The notes: generated by a model from the sequence alone, not told the origin. A DNA stretch of 64,000 nucleotides from Chamaecrista fasciculata (GCA_003254925.1 QANZ01027952.1:25925-89924), one strand, 5' to 3'. Counted from the stretch's first letter, positions 22,801 to 33,827 are shown. Translations and numbers: made by a program.

Positions 22801-25765
22801 GGCGTGTCCGAAGGACCATTACCCGTTACCCAATATCGACAAGCTTGTTGATGGAACCTGTGGTCATCAAACGATGAGTTTCCTAGATGCCTTCAGCGGG
22901 TATAACCAGATCAAAATGAACCCCGAAGACGCCGAGAAAACGGCGTTCATAACTGAGATGGGCACGTACTGCTACACAGTGATGCCTTTCGGACTGAAGA
23001 ATGCGGGCGCCACCTACCAGAGAATTGTGGATCTTTTCTTTAAAGATCACATTGGAAAGAATTTGGAAGTCTATGTTGATGACATGGTGGTGAAAACCAA
23101 AGAAGGAAGAAAACACACTGAAGATTTGAAGGAAATCTTCGACCAGCTGCGAAAGTACCAAATGAAGCTGAACCCCTCCAAGTGCGCCTTCGGCGTCAAC
23201 GGGGGAAAATTCCTCGGATTCATGCTCACCAACAGAGGAATCGAGGCAAATCCAGACCAGTGCAGAGCAATCCTCGAGATGGTCTCCCCGAGATCGGTTA
23301 AGGAAGTCCAACGCCTCAACGGCAGGCTAGCGGCACTCCATAGGTTTCTGTCGAGGTAGAGAGCGCCTAGCGCCTCCTCAACAATAAAGCTTTACAGCTA
23401 TTCCTAGTGACAATCTCTTTTTCGTCTTTTATTTGTTTTCTGAAATGTCTTTATTTAATCGACAACGCCTATGTAAGCCGTCTTTTCGACGCACAATTTC
23501 TATCAATAAAACGAGCATTACTCATTATTGGTCTCCTTTACATTCAGGTCAGCTGACAAATGCTTGCCTTTCTTTCAAACACTAAAAGCAAACAAACGCT
23601 TTGAATGGACCAGGGAATGCGAAGAAGCCTTCCAAAGGCTGAAAACGTACTTGGCGTCACCGCCGATTCTGGTAATCCCAGTTAAGGATAAGCCAATCTA
23701 CGTCTATTTGGCGTCCACAGACGATGCCATCAGTTCAGCCTTAGTTCTTGAAGATGGGGAAGAGCAGAAACCCATCTACTTCACAAGCAAGACGCTCACT
23801 GGAGCCGAAAAAAGGTATCACCGCCTGGAGAAGTTAACTTTTTCATTACTTCACTCGACTCGGAAGCTGAGACACTACTACCAGCAATACCAAATAATCG
23901 TCAGAACGGATAGACCCCTCAAGCAAATGATTGAGCAACCGGATATTGCTGGAAGGATGTCAATATGGTCCGTGGAAATCTCAGAGTACGGGATCGCTTA
24001 TGAGCCAAGAAGGGCTATCAAAGGCCAAGCGTTGGCCGACTTCATAGCAGAAATGACTGGACCAGACAACGCCCAAAATTGGACTTGGAGCATACACATC
24101 GATGGCGCCGCATCAAACTCCCAACGCGGAGCAGGCGTAGTCATGCGAGCCCCAGACGGCTCCATCATCGAACAATCTATCGAAATTGAGTGTCCCATTA
24201 CCAACAATCAGGCGGAATATGAGGCGTTGATCGCTGCCTTGAAATTGGCAGCCAACATAGGCGCCAAAAAATTGGAAATCTTCGCAGATTCCCAATTGGT
24301 AGTACAACAAATGAACGGGGAGTATGAAACCAAAGACTCTACCATGGTCCAGTACGCCGAAAAAGCGAAGAAGATCATGACCGGATCGAGCATAGATGCC
24401 ACTTTCAAACATATCCCTCGAAGCGAGAACGCCCGAGCCGACGAGCTCGCCAAATTGGCATCCAAGCCAAACAAAGGAGGAAGAAGCTCCATCATCAAAA
24501 CAACCCTCAGGGAGCCCTCGATACTGGAACAGGACGTTCTTCCTACGGAAGAAGTCGTTGATTGGAGGACGCCAATATTCAACTATCTGGAGAAAGGCTC
24601 CCTTCCCTCAGACAAAAACGAAGCGAGAAAAGTCGCAAGGCGGTCCGGAAGATACTTTATCAGACAAGGGGCGTTATACAGAAAAAACTTCAGTCACCCG
24701 GCGGCCAAGTGCATAGCAGGAAACGAAGTCACCAGGGTATTAACTGAAGTCCACGAAGGCCTATGCGCCAGCCACCAAGGCCCAATGGCCATACGAAGAA
24801 AAATCCAAAGGGCAGGCTATTACTGGCCCACGCTGCTACAGGACGCAGAGGGCATTGTTCGCTCATGCGAGAAATGTCAAAAGTATGCCAACATGATACA
24901 TACACACGCAGCTCCCATGAGCGCCATCACATCCCCTTGGCCATTTGACTTATGGGGAATCGACATTGCAGGACCGTTCCCGACAGCGGCCTATCAGAGA
25001 AAGTTTCTCATAGTCGCCGTAGACTATTTTACGAAATGGGTAGAAGCCGAGGCAGTGGCGTCCATAACTTCAGAAGCCATGGAGAAGTTCCTATGGCAAA
25101 ACGTCATTACCAGATTTGGACTCCCAAACACTCTGATATCTGACAATGGCGCCCAATTCACAAGCAGAAAGTTCCAAGACTTTTGCAAAGCTTGGAAAAT
25201 CCATCACAAGACTACCTCGGTAGAACATTCGGCTACAAATGGCCAAGTTGAATTGGCCAACAGAATCATCATACAAGGAATCAAGAAAAGACTGGAGTCA
25301 GCTAAGGGAAGATGGGTTGATGAACTCCCCTCAGTCCTATGGTCATACAGGACCACGGAACAAACAACCATGAAAGAAACGCCTTTCGCCTTAGCATACG
25401 GACACGAAGCGGTCATACCCGCCGAAGTAAACGTCCCGACTGAGAGGATAATCAATTATCCAAACACCAATGACGCCAGCTCCAGACTCCAAGCCTTAGA
25501 CAGCTTGGAAGAAAGACGAGAGGTGGCAGCTATCAGACAAGCAGCGTACAATCAGATGGTGAAGAGATACCACGACTCAAAGATCAAACCTCGAACCCTC
25601 AAAGTGGGAGATTTGGTGCTTAGAACCGTCGAAAACAACAGAAAGGATCCCACACATGGCAAGCTCGGACCAAACTGGGAAGGTCCCTACAGAGTCGTAG
25701 ACGCCTTACCTGGGAACGCCTTCCGACTGGAAACGCCAGAAGGGAAATCACTCCCAAATGCCTGA
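19865..25765 (+). CDS. Gag-Pol polyprotein of the Tat element, two exons (1902 aa)
   Basis: Exons are 19865-23355 and 23548-25765 (5709 nt, in frame). Domains by residue: a Pro/Gln/Tyr-rich N-terminus with three 22-aa repeats (about 177-242); Gag core about 265-420 (TPYTGEKDPEDH); a Cys/His knuckle near 518-532; protease with VDQGSSADI near 680, where DQG replaces the usual DTG/DSG; reverse transcriptase about 920-1150 with YVDD near 1070; a first RNase H about 1165-1290; a second RNase H about 1340-1470 with D, E, D, D in IHIDGAA, QAEYEAL, FADSQLV and ARADELA; and integrase with the H-H-C-C finger near 1566-1607 and D, D, E near 1635, 1695 and 1730. The two ORFs are joined only if the 192-bp intron is removed. 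The TGA at 25763-25765 comes 11 codons before a second in-frame stop (25796-25798) and probably replaces a conserved Trp codon. All other catalytic motifs look intact. Confidence 0.9.
20393..20590 (+). repeat. Three tandem 66-bp repeats in gag
   Basis: Units 20393-20458, 20459-20524 and 20525-20590 each encode a 22-residue repeat with a YQPMNA(S/Q)A core and APE motifs. The third is the most diverged. The frame is preserved. Confidence 0.85.
23356..23547 (+). other. 192-bp intron between RT and RNase H of the Tat element
   Basis: Donor tcgag/gtagag and acceptor ttacattcag/gtcagc join Arg-Ser-Ala-Asp in the frame expected at the RT/RNase H junction of Tat elements. The intron is T-rich, unlike the flanking exons. 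It has in-frame stops (first TAG at 23357-23359) and two AATAAA motifs (23383-23388 and 23505-23510). Confidence 0.82.
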
Positions 25766-25798
25766 AATATGGCAAAACTCAAGTTTTACTTCCCCTGA

Positions 25799-26342
25799 GT
25801 GGATTGATTTCATTTAAATTATGGAGTTGTTTAAAGAAGGCCATAGCGCCAGTTGTACTTTGCTTTCGTAATTAATGAATTACCCTTTTTCTCTTCAACA
25901 AACAATGAAGTTGGCGCTGCTCGAGGGGACGCCCTCGACACAGCAGCGAAAAGGCCCTCGAAGGAGCCTTGTGAGTATGGCACTCACTACCAAGCGGACC
26001 GACCCTCCCTTGGATGACTAGTCAAAACTTAGCGTATAATACGCATAAACGCTCAAAGCGTACCCAACGCAAGGCAGCGCCTTAGGGTGCAGCACAACAT
26101 ATCGATCGAATCGAAAAACACAAGTTTAAAACACATCGCAAAATAGGGACGCTCAAAGCAGAGAAAACTAAGCATAAGAATAACATAATTAAGGGCATCG
26201 GCGCCCAAACAATCCAAAATGCTGGCGCAATAAGCCAACAGCAATCACAATCCAAGATGGCGTCAACGCCATAATCCAAATAAAAACAAAGTTTATAAAA
26301 GCAGGCACGCAGGCCCAAGAAAAAGCCCAATGGCACGCAGGC
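25799..26342. other. Spacer between pol and the antisense gene
   Basis: This is non-coding sequence between two convergent genes. It probably holds the 3' UTR of the antisense transcript. Sense genomic transcripts must run through it to the 3' LTR. No terminator or poly(A) site is clear. Confidence 0.5.
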
Positions 26343-28909
26343 CTAGGCGGCAGCAGGAGGATCTTCAATCGTGGAGGCGCTCGAAGCTCCCTTGGCACTC
26401 CCACCTCCCTGATTGGTGACAGCGCCCTGAGCGCCAGTTCCCGCGTCCGATGATGGCGCCGCAGTAGATGAGGGCTCCTCCCCTGGCAGGGGAACTTCCA
26501 TATTGGGGAACCACGGGAAGTCCTCGTCGCCCTGAGACTCATAGCCAGCCATATCGAAGTTTTCAGGCATGCAAGGCATCCTCACTAAGGGGTCATCCTC
26601 GTATGGGTCCCGAAGAAGCCTCCCCTCTACAACCTTATTGGGACATATCCAATTGGTGTTGAGGTCCGGATTACGCAGCTTTAACTGAGCAATGGCGTTC
26701 TTGAATCCGATGTAATTATAACGTGATCCTCGCCACTTGACTTGCCGAACAGCTAAAGCACATAGGTCATCAACCTTTTGCCTTGCATCCTGAAGCTCTT
26801 CCTCCAAAGACGCCACCTTGATATTCAGCTGGGCGTTTAAATCATTGACTTCCTTCAATCGATTCCCCCTCCGATCATAATCGCCCTGCAGGGACTCTTG
26901 GGACGCCTTCATCACATTGATTTCGTCTTTCAGCTCGATTATCTCTTGACGCGTTTTCTTGGCGTCCTCACGCGCAGCATCCCTCTCGGACAAAAGGTCC
27001 TTCCGGGAGACGCTGCTAGCAAGAAACCGCATCCCTGCGGCTACCAGAAACCTGGTGCCCTCCTCAGCAGGATCCTGAGTATTTTCTGTAGACGCCCGAG
27101 CCAAATCGTCTCTTTTCACTGAGCCCTCTTCGGATAAGGACTTAGAAAAAAACTCGAATGCGTTGAAACCAGCTTCCTCTGGAACCGCCGGAATCTGGGG
27201 CACTTCTACAGTGGGGCGTCGGCGTTTTTGCGGAGGCTCCCCATCCTTGGAAGTGATCGCGCCCTCTTTCCCTTGAGAAGACTGAGGTGAAGGACGCGGA
27301 ACCGCCACTGGCTCCCGAATGACAACGCCCCCTGGCTTCTTCCCCGCGATTGTCGCAATGGCGGCGGCGAAGGTGGTCTTCTTGGAAGCCGTTTTAGGGG
27401 CAGCCACCGCCTTCCCCTTGCCCTTATCGGCTTGACCTCGCCGATTCCCTATGACGTTGGAGGCGTTAACATCGAGCACTGAAACAAAACAAAGCAAACA
27501 TTAGAGAAACTTGAACGTGCAAGTATGAAAAGAACTTATAAAAATAAGTAATAGTAACACACGGCGCTTAGGGTCAAGAGGATCAGTGGTGATCAACCGC
27601 AGCGCCGCCAAACGCTCGTCAACGGTCAGGTCCCGCCAGTTACACTCGAAAGGACCCAAGCGTGGCCTTCTCCAAGACAACGGAAACATGGCGCGCTCAT
27701 CCGAGGGGCGAACCCAAAATGGGCGTCGCGACCTAGACCCCTCGATCAAAAAATACTTATACTGCCACGCCTTCGGATTGCTGACAGCATGATCAAGAAT
27801 CTGAGGACGCCCTGGACGACGATAGTAGGAAATGAATAAGTTATCCACCCATCGTGGATAGAAGAAGAAGAGAAACAGTCGAGCAGTGGCGCTCACGCCA
27901 TCCCTCTGGCATTTGGCAACGAATGCAAGGAGAATACGCCAACCATTGGCACTCAACTGAATGGGGGCGATATTCATGATCGCCAGAAGATCCAACACCG
28001 CCGGATGAAATGGCATCTCAATGTCGCAACCCCGAAGCACATGCTCACAAATCAAGAACCCTCTGCCATCAGTGTATAACATATCAGGACCATCCTCCAG
28101 ATGACTAGGAAAGGCAATGCGACACCCAGAAGACCGCCGACGAGGCGAATCAACTATTAGCTCCTCGTTGAGCTCTCGAAGAACCACCTCGTCATGGTTC
28201 CAACACCAAAACTCTTTAATGGCATCATTGGTTTTATCCAAGTGTGGAGGCTGCACTTTCCCACCAGGATTCTGGCAACGCCAATCAACGACAGGGCGCG
28301 CGTTCCTCATTATTTCGGCCCTATCGGGACCGCAAGGCATTGTCTCAGGGGCGCCCTTAATCAAGGGGACTTTGGCTAAACCCTTGCTAGAAGAAAGGAA
28401 CCACTCAGGGTAAGCCAAGAAATTGACCTCCTCTCCACAAATTGTTTGTACAGGATTGCCATCCCCTATAAACGCCCACATGGGGGCCGTAGCCTGAGGC
28501 GTTGAACGTTCCTCACCCGCTGACGCCTCATCCGGGGATAGCATCTCACGAATTTCAGACGACGTCGAGGAGGAAGAGTCCGTAGCGTCACCGCCAACCC
28601 TAACCGAAGGAGAATCAACCCTTGGCGGCGCTGAGGGCCCGGGCGCTGACGACCCTGGAACCATCTTGTTTCCAGCAGCTGTGGAAACAGGACCAGTTCA
28701 GTACACTTCTCGGAGAATGCACCTCCACCACCCAAAACACCAAAAAGAGAAAAACAAAAGAAAAAGGGGGAAAAAGAACCCATTGCGTAGTGCGATGGAC
28801 CACCAGACAAACAAACAAAACCCAACCAACCCAAAACGAAAATGGCAAAATCAAACAGGGAGCAACGAAGATTATGGAAGGAGAAACACTTACATCTGTT
28901 GAAGTCCAT
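26343..28909 (-). CDS. Antisense gene of the Tat element, three exons (755 aa), with 'putative gypsy type transposon' domain
   Basis: Inferred exons on the minus strand: 28909-28894, 28678-27563 and 27478-26343. Total is 2268 nt with exact phase closure. Intron 1 (28893-28679, 215 bp) has donor agat/gtaagt and acceptor tttccacag. Intron 2 (27562-27479, 84 bp) has donor gccc-type c/gtgtgt and acceptor ttgtttcag. Residues about 190-300 carry FHPAVLDLLAIMNIAPIQLSAN-like wording typical of Pfam Transposase_28 (putative gypsy type transposon). Residues about 460-465 have a basic KRRR patch that could be a nuclear signal, and about 536-621 look like a coiled coil. Tat elements are known for an antisense ORF in this place, but its function is unknown. 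The ATG of the short first exon is less certain; without it, translation could begin at 28664. Confidence 0.78.
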
Positions 28910-29543
28910 GATCGATGATGGTCTGGCAGAAGGTCCGCGAAGAAAAAGTTGAAGAACTTGACGAACACTGCAAAGAACATGGCGAATACTGGGTAAGTAT
29001 GAAGCGAACACTGGAAACACTCAGAAATACGGCGAGAAAACAACGGAAAAGTTCTTACCAGACGAAAACTTCACTTGATTGCCGGAGGAAACAACCAAAA
29101 AGCAGCGAGAACGAAGAAGGTAGCAAGGGCTTGAAATGCAGAGGAAGAGGGAAAACTCAGAGGAAATGAGGAAGGAGAAAATTTCGAAAAAGCACAAAAT
29201 GATCGAGTGAGGAGGGAGAAGGGAGAAAAATGGCGGTTTTCTCCAACTTTTCACGAAAATCGAAGCGCTGCATTAAATGCGCCCCCTCGGTTCACGATTT
29301 CGCCATCATGAGGGAGGAAAGGCGAGTCATGTATCGACACGTGGCCATGGGATCTCTGACACAAGGATTTCAAGCGACGCGGTACATCAGCTAGGAATAC
29401 GAGAAGACAAATTTGTAAGGACGCCAAAAAGAGACATTGGAACAGAAAACGCCCCATCAACTGTAACACAAGATTTGGCGACATCGACCCGGGATGGGAC
29501 TCCACTGATGGGGACAGAACTTCACTCCTTTCGTTGGGACTAG
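28910..29543. other. Region upstream of the antisense gene
   Basis: This holds the likely promoter and 5' leader of the antisense gene, between its first ATG and the 3' LTR. No convincing TATA box was seen on the minus strand. ORFs here do not carry known motifs. The 3' end next to the LTR reads ttgggactag, a poor polypurine tract. Confidence 0.4.
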
Positions 29544-30132
29544 TGATAATAGGCCTAATGACTTAAGGACTACAAGACCTAGGCCATAGGCGTTCAAAGG
29601 CTCATCAAAGGAATCCCTTGAGCGAAGAACGCCAAAAGAGCCCTACACAAGTGAGTAACCAAGCTTCTCGTGACAATCGAGGACGCCAACAGCTAGGCGT
29701 CCACAGAAAGAGTCCTAGCATGGTTAAGACACCAAACGCCTTGCGTCAGGCGAGAACGCCAACAAACTGGCGCCCACGAAACAAACAACTTATTCCCATA
29801 TCCTGATCAACAGATCTGCGAGAATAACGGACAGTTAGGATTTCCACCAAAGATCACAACTGATTTGGCCAATCAGTTAAGATCACATTCGACCATATCT
29901 AGGTCAAGAAGGTCTCACTTCACCAGTATAAAAGGAGAGTTCCTCTACTGGAAAAAGGTACGCACTATTTCCATTTTCCACACACTATTGCTCTCAAGCT
30001 ATTTTACTGACTTAAGCATCGGAGGTGAATCGCAGGGCCACCCCTGTGTTTTCATTGACTTGCAGGTGACTTCTGACCCAAAGTTGCCTCATCGAACCAG
30101 GTAATGCCCTACGGCTAAAACCAGGTTCATCA
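29544..30132 (+). repeat. 3' LTR of the Tat element
   Basis: This 589-bp copy looks identical to 19104-19692. It is followed by the TSD gataa. Confidence 0.95.
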
Positions 30133-30164
30133 GATAAGATAAAATATATTAGTAAAACAATTTA

Positions 30165-30693
30165 GGTCGAAATCTTATTTTGATCCCTCGTGTTTGCTCA
30201 AAGTTCTGTTTTGACCCTCATCTTTGCTCAAGGTTCCATTTTGGTCACTCAAGTTTTTTTCGTTTGGTGTTGGTCCTTCATGTTTGCTTAAAGTTCTATT
30301 TTGGTTCCTCAAGTTTTCAAAAAGTTCTACCGTTAGTCCCCGACTCTTTTTCATCCACTTTTTTTGTTAAAATAAGGAAAAAAACTAACTTTCATCTCCC
30401 AATATTTTTTCTCTTTTGCATTAAGGTCCTTCCCTTTTATAAAAGAGCAAAATTGTTGGGAGATGAAAGTTAGTTTTTTTTCCTTTTTTTAACAAAAAAA
30501 GTGGATGGAAAAAAGTCAAAGACTAACAGTGGAACTTTTTAAAAACCTGAGGTACCAAATAGAACGAAAAAAACTTGAGAGATCAAAACAAAATTTTGGG
30601 AAAACACGAGGGACCAAAACGGAACGAAAAAAAACTTGAGAGACCAAAACAGAACTTTGAACAAATATGAGGGACCAAAATATGACTTTGGCC
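30165..30693. mobile_element. Fold-back Mutator-like element, 529 bp
   Basis: The left arm starts ggtcgaaatcttattttgat. The right arm is the complement of a near copy, ending aatatgactttggcc. Repeated words are 'ctcaaagttctgttttg' and its complement. Flanks aacaattta (30156-30164) and aagaattta (30694-30702) match 8 of 9. It lies only 32 bp from the Tat 3' LTR. Confidence 0.7.
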
Positions 30694-30702
30694 AAGAATT
30701 TA

Positions 30703-31195
30703 TTCTTATATTTGTTCTTATTTTCATCCATTTTGTTTATAAGGAACTCTTTATTATACGGGAAACTGACATAAATGAGGGTATATAATTTAGAATCTAT
30801 TATGGACACTAAAAAATTGAAGGGAAATATTTACTTTAAGAATACTAACGGAGATGTTACAATGTCAATGTGAACTAAGGGCGCCTTAATAAAGAGAATA
30901 TTATATTTTAAAGAGGAATCCAAATGTGATTTATCTTAATATATATCTTCTCATGGATATCGGCCTCTCTTTTTCTTTTTTTTTTTTTTNNNNNNNNNNN
31001 NNNNNNNNNNNNNNNNNNNNNNNNNNNNNNNNNNNNCTTTTTCTTTTTTTTTTTTTCGCTTATGTAAGTTTTGTCTAAACTAATTTGAATTCGACTTACG
31101 TCGTGTATTTTGAGAGAGTGTCCCAACAAGAGTAATTACATTCATAAAGTCTCAAATTTAAGATTTTGATTAAATGATACTAAGCTACTCATCAC
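30703..31195. other. AT-rich DNA with an assembly gap
   Basis: No gene is seen. A run of 47 N lies at 30990-31036 inside a poly(T) tract. The same 'ctttttc' plus poly(T) string stands on both sides of the gap, which suggests a local assembly problem in a homopolymer. Confidence 0.6.
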
Positions 31196-31205
31196 TTTTT
31201 TTTTT

Positions 31206-31790
31206 TTTAAACCAAAGGGGCTTCACAGCCACAACAAAAAAGCACAAAAAAAAAAACCTACACACCCCTGGGCAGTACCGTGCCCATACGATCCTCAACC
31301 AGCACAAATCTCACACTCTCCCGCGAATTGGTCCAAATCTCCTTCCTATGGCCCAGATCGAAGCCCAAGCCGGCCAAATGGTTTGCGACCCGGTTGCCTT
31401 CCCGCAAAACATGACAGAAACGCACACGCCAATCTCTGTTTAGCATCGAAGACACGAAGCTCCTCAGGCTTCCACCATTGTTGCAACTCAAGCTCCCATT
31501 TTTCGGCAGAATGCTCACCGCCGACGCCGAATCCACCTCAACGATGACTCTTCTAAATCCCAGCGACCAGGCAAGCTCTAACCCATCACAAATTACCCAT
31601 ATCTCGGTATCCGATCCAACACACTACAAACACCAAAGAATCTCGAAAACCCTCCTCTCCAAAGCCCATCGAAATCTCTCACAAGACCACCGTAGGCGAC
31701 CAAGCCGAAGGCTTTCCGGACAGCCCTGTCAGAGTTGGCCTTAGCCCACTCTTCCGGCGGCGGCAACCAATTAATCAACCCCTTATTGGT
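31206..31790 (-). pseudogene. 5'-truncated LINE remnant, RNase H end
   Basis: On the minus strand two ORF pieces (31778-31593 and 31536-31258) read as the start (ANSDRAV...GGLVRDFDG) and end (REGNRVANHLAGLG) of a plant LINE-type RNase H domain. A frame break lies between them. The plus-strand poly(T) at about 31198-31209 is the poly(A) tail of the minus-strand element. Only the last ~0.6 kb is left, as expected from incomplete reverse transcription. No TSD was found. It is a different, older family member than the LINE at 33558-40764. Confidence 0.7.
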
Positions 31791-31799
31791 AGATATAGG

Positions 31800-32527
31800 C
31801 CTATTTGGTTGTGCTTTTTCCTAATGACTTTTGTAAATAATGTTGAGATGTGAAATTAATTTAATAGATATATAATGATTGTAATGAGTAGATAAAATTG
31901 TACAAATATTTTAAAATAGTAGAAATGTAGAAATTAAAGAAAGAAAATGAATTGTAAAAAAATTGTTGAAGTTTGTGTTGGATTTTGTAACAATGGAGTT
32001 TTGTTAAATGGTACATTTTCATGTTTTTGAAAATAGTTGTCAAAATGTCATTTGCAAGTGCTTTTTACTTCCTGGGAACATTTTACTACCCAAGAAATAT
32101 ATATATACACACATTATAATTATAATTATATAAATTTACCCAAACAAACTTTATGGCAAAAATACTTGTGGTCCCTTATGTTTGGAGTAGGTATGCACTT
32201 TCATATTTTATTTTTGTTGCAATTTGGTCTAACAATTTTTTTAAATAGTTTCGCTTTTTGTACTAAAACTCATTTCAGACCCAATTTAACTTTATCTATT
32301 GATGGTCCCAACTACATAGAAAAATAACTTGTCAAAAGTAATTTGTACTCCAAATTTATTACATTTGAAATTGAAACAAAAAAAACATGACCAACTTTAC
32401 TCGTTTGAAATAAATTAATTAAAAGCCATGAAGGAAATTCTCATTCATCCGTCTCTCATATCCTTTATTCTTTCAATCTCCTTTGTTTACCAAGATGTGA
32501 CAATTATCAATTAAAAAAGTATAGATA

Positions 32528-32562
<35 letters not shown>

Positions 32563-32563
32563 N

Positions 32564-32599
<36 letters not shown>

Positions 32600-33071
32600 T
32601 CCAGTGAAAGTCATCATCTAGAAGTCCTTTATATCTCATTCTTTTACATTAGGTCCAAAAAAGAAAAAGTTTAAATATATTCCCTAATCTCAATTAAAGG
32701 ATATATTAGTTGTTCCAAATTTCATTGTGATGTCTACTAACTACTAAGCGTGTGCAATAATATGTCTGCTTTACCCATTTCTTAATAATAACTAAATTCG
32801 GGAAAAAAAAATCATCTAACTTTGTAGTTTATTCAACCTCTATGCATTGAAAATATTTGAAGTTTGATAGTTAACTCTTAATTTTGTAATAATAATAGTT
32901 ATGTTTAAAACTTGTGTGGATGAATCAAATGTATAACTAATTTGTTGTACAGTAGGATATCAATATCAGAATTTAAAGAAGTTCACTTTGGAGTCATGAT
33001 CAATTAATCATCCTATTATTCTCTGAACAAACAATTATATGTTAGACTTAATTCTTAGGTATCATGGACAA
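31800..33071. other. AT-rich spacer with poly(T) tract
   Basis: No gene is seen. A near-pure T run of about 65 bases lies at 32530-32594 (one N). About 32150-32450 has 'aatttggtctaac' and 'cgtttgaaat' words like half of a family B fold-back repeat. Confidence 0.4.
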
Positions 33072-33080
33072 AAATTTAAA

Positions 33081-33441
33081 GAGAATACTTATTATTTGGT
33101 CTTTGAATTTATATCGAGTCAACTGATTAGTCCATAAATAATCAAAATATATTACTCAGCCCTTGAATTATTGCAATTGTTAATGATTTGATCACTGGGT
33201 CAAATTCATGGACCAAAAAGTATAAAATTAGTTTAATTTTAGAGACCAATTTGTATTAATTTAGTCTAAATTTAGAGATAAAAAATATAAAATTAGTTGA
33301 AATTCAACGGTCAAATCATCATTAGAGATTAAATAGTTGATAATTGAAATATTTCAAGGATCAAATTGTGTATTTTATTTTTTATGGACTGATTATTAGT
33401 TGACTCGGCATAAATTTATAGGTCAAATAATAGATTTTCTC
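33081..33441. mobile_element. Fold-back Mutator-like MITE, 361 bp, 9-bp TSD aaatttaaa
   Basis: A perfect TSD, aaatttaaa, lies at 33072-33080 and 33442-33450. Arms start gagaatacttattatttggt and end with the complement (ggtcaaataatagattttctc). Both share an 'agtcaactgatta' stretch. A decayed relative is at 18195-18830. Confidence 0.78.
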
Positions 33442-33827
33442 AAATTTAAATGTTCATAAAATTATAGAGAATGATCAATGATGAAAAGAAAATGAGTTGT
33501 GGGAATTAAATTAATTTAAGTAAATTATAAAGATCACATCATTAACTTTTATAACTTTTTTTTTTTTTTTTTTTTTNAAAAAGTGAAGATGAACACACTT
33601 TTTTTTTTGTTAAATGCGTGGAATTTAGATTTCATCAAATAAGAAAAGATACAAAACCATCCAGAGAGTCACGATACACCGGAAATAACATACAGGAACT
33701 TCTAAGAGAGAAACGAAGACAGAATTACATGGAAGAAAAACATAGAGCAAGAAAACTAAAACATGATACAGAAACAACTTCTAGACTAAACATGAGGCCT
33801 TGGAGCAAAAGAAGAAATAAGAACACT

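Larger units (their letters stand above)
19104..30132 (+). mobile_element. Tat-type Ty3/gypsy LTR retrotransposon, 11,029 bp, TSD gataa
   Basis: Two 589-bp LTRs that look identical, starting TGATAATAGG and ending GGTTCATCA, bound the element. The 5-bp TSD gataa is perfect at 19099-19103 and 30133-30137. In order it holds: 5' LTR, primer-binding site, spliced gag-protease-RT-RNase H-RNase H-integrase gene on the plus strand, antisense spliced gene on the minus strand, 3' LTR. A duplicated RNase H and an antisense ORF before the 3' LTR are hallmarks of the Tat lineage (Grande, Retand and Ogre types). LTR identity points to a very recent insertion. The polypurine tract before the 3' LTR is weak (only ttgggactag). 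Confidence 0.93.

Noticed and set aside
28466..29043. Minus-strand ORFs upstream of the antisense gene (184 and 142 aa)
   Set aside because: They run through the predicted 215-bp intron and hydrophobic T-rich sequence. The spliced model gives a cleaner protein.
30908..31129. Lys-rich minus-strand ORF
   Set aside because: It is created by the poly(T) tract and runs through an N gap.
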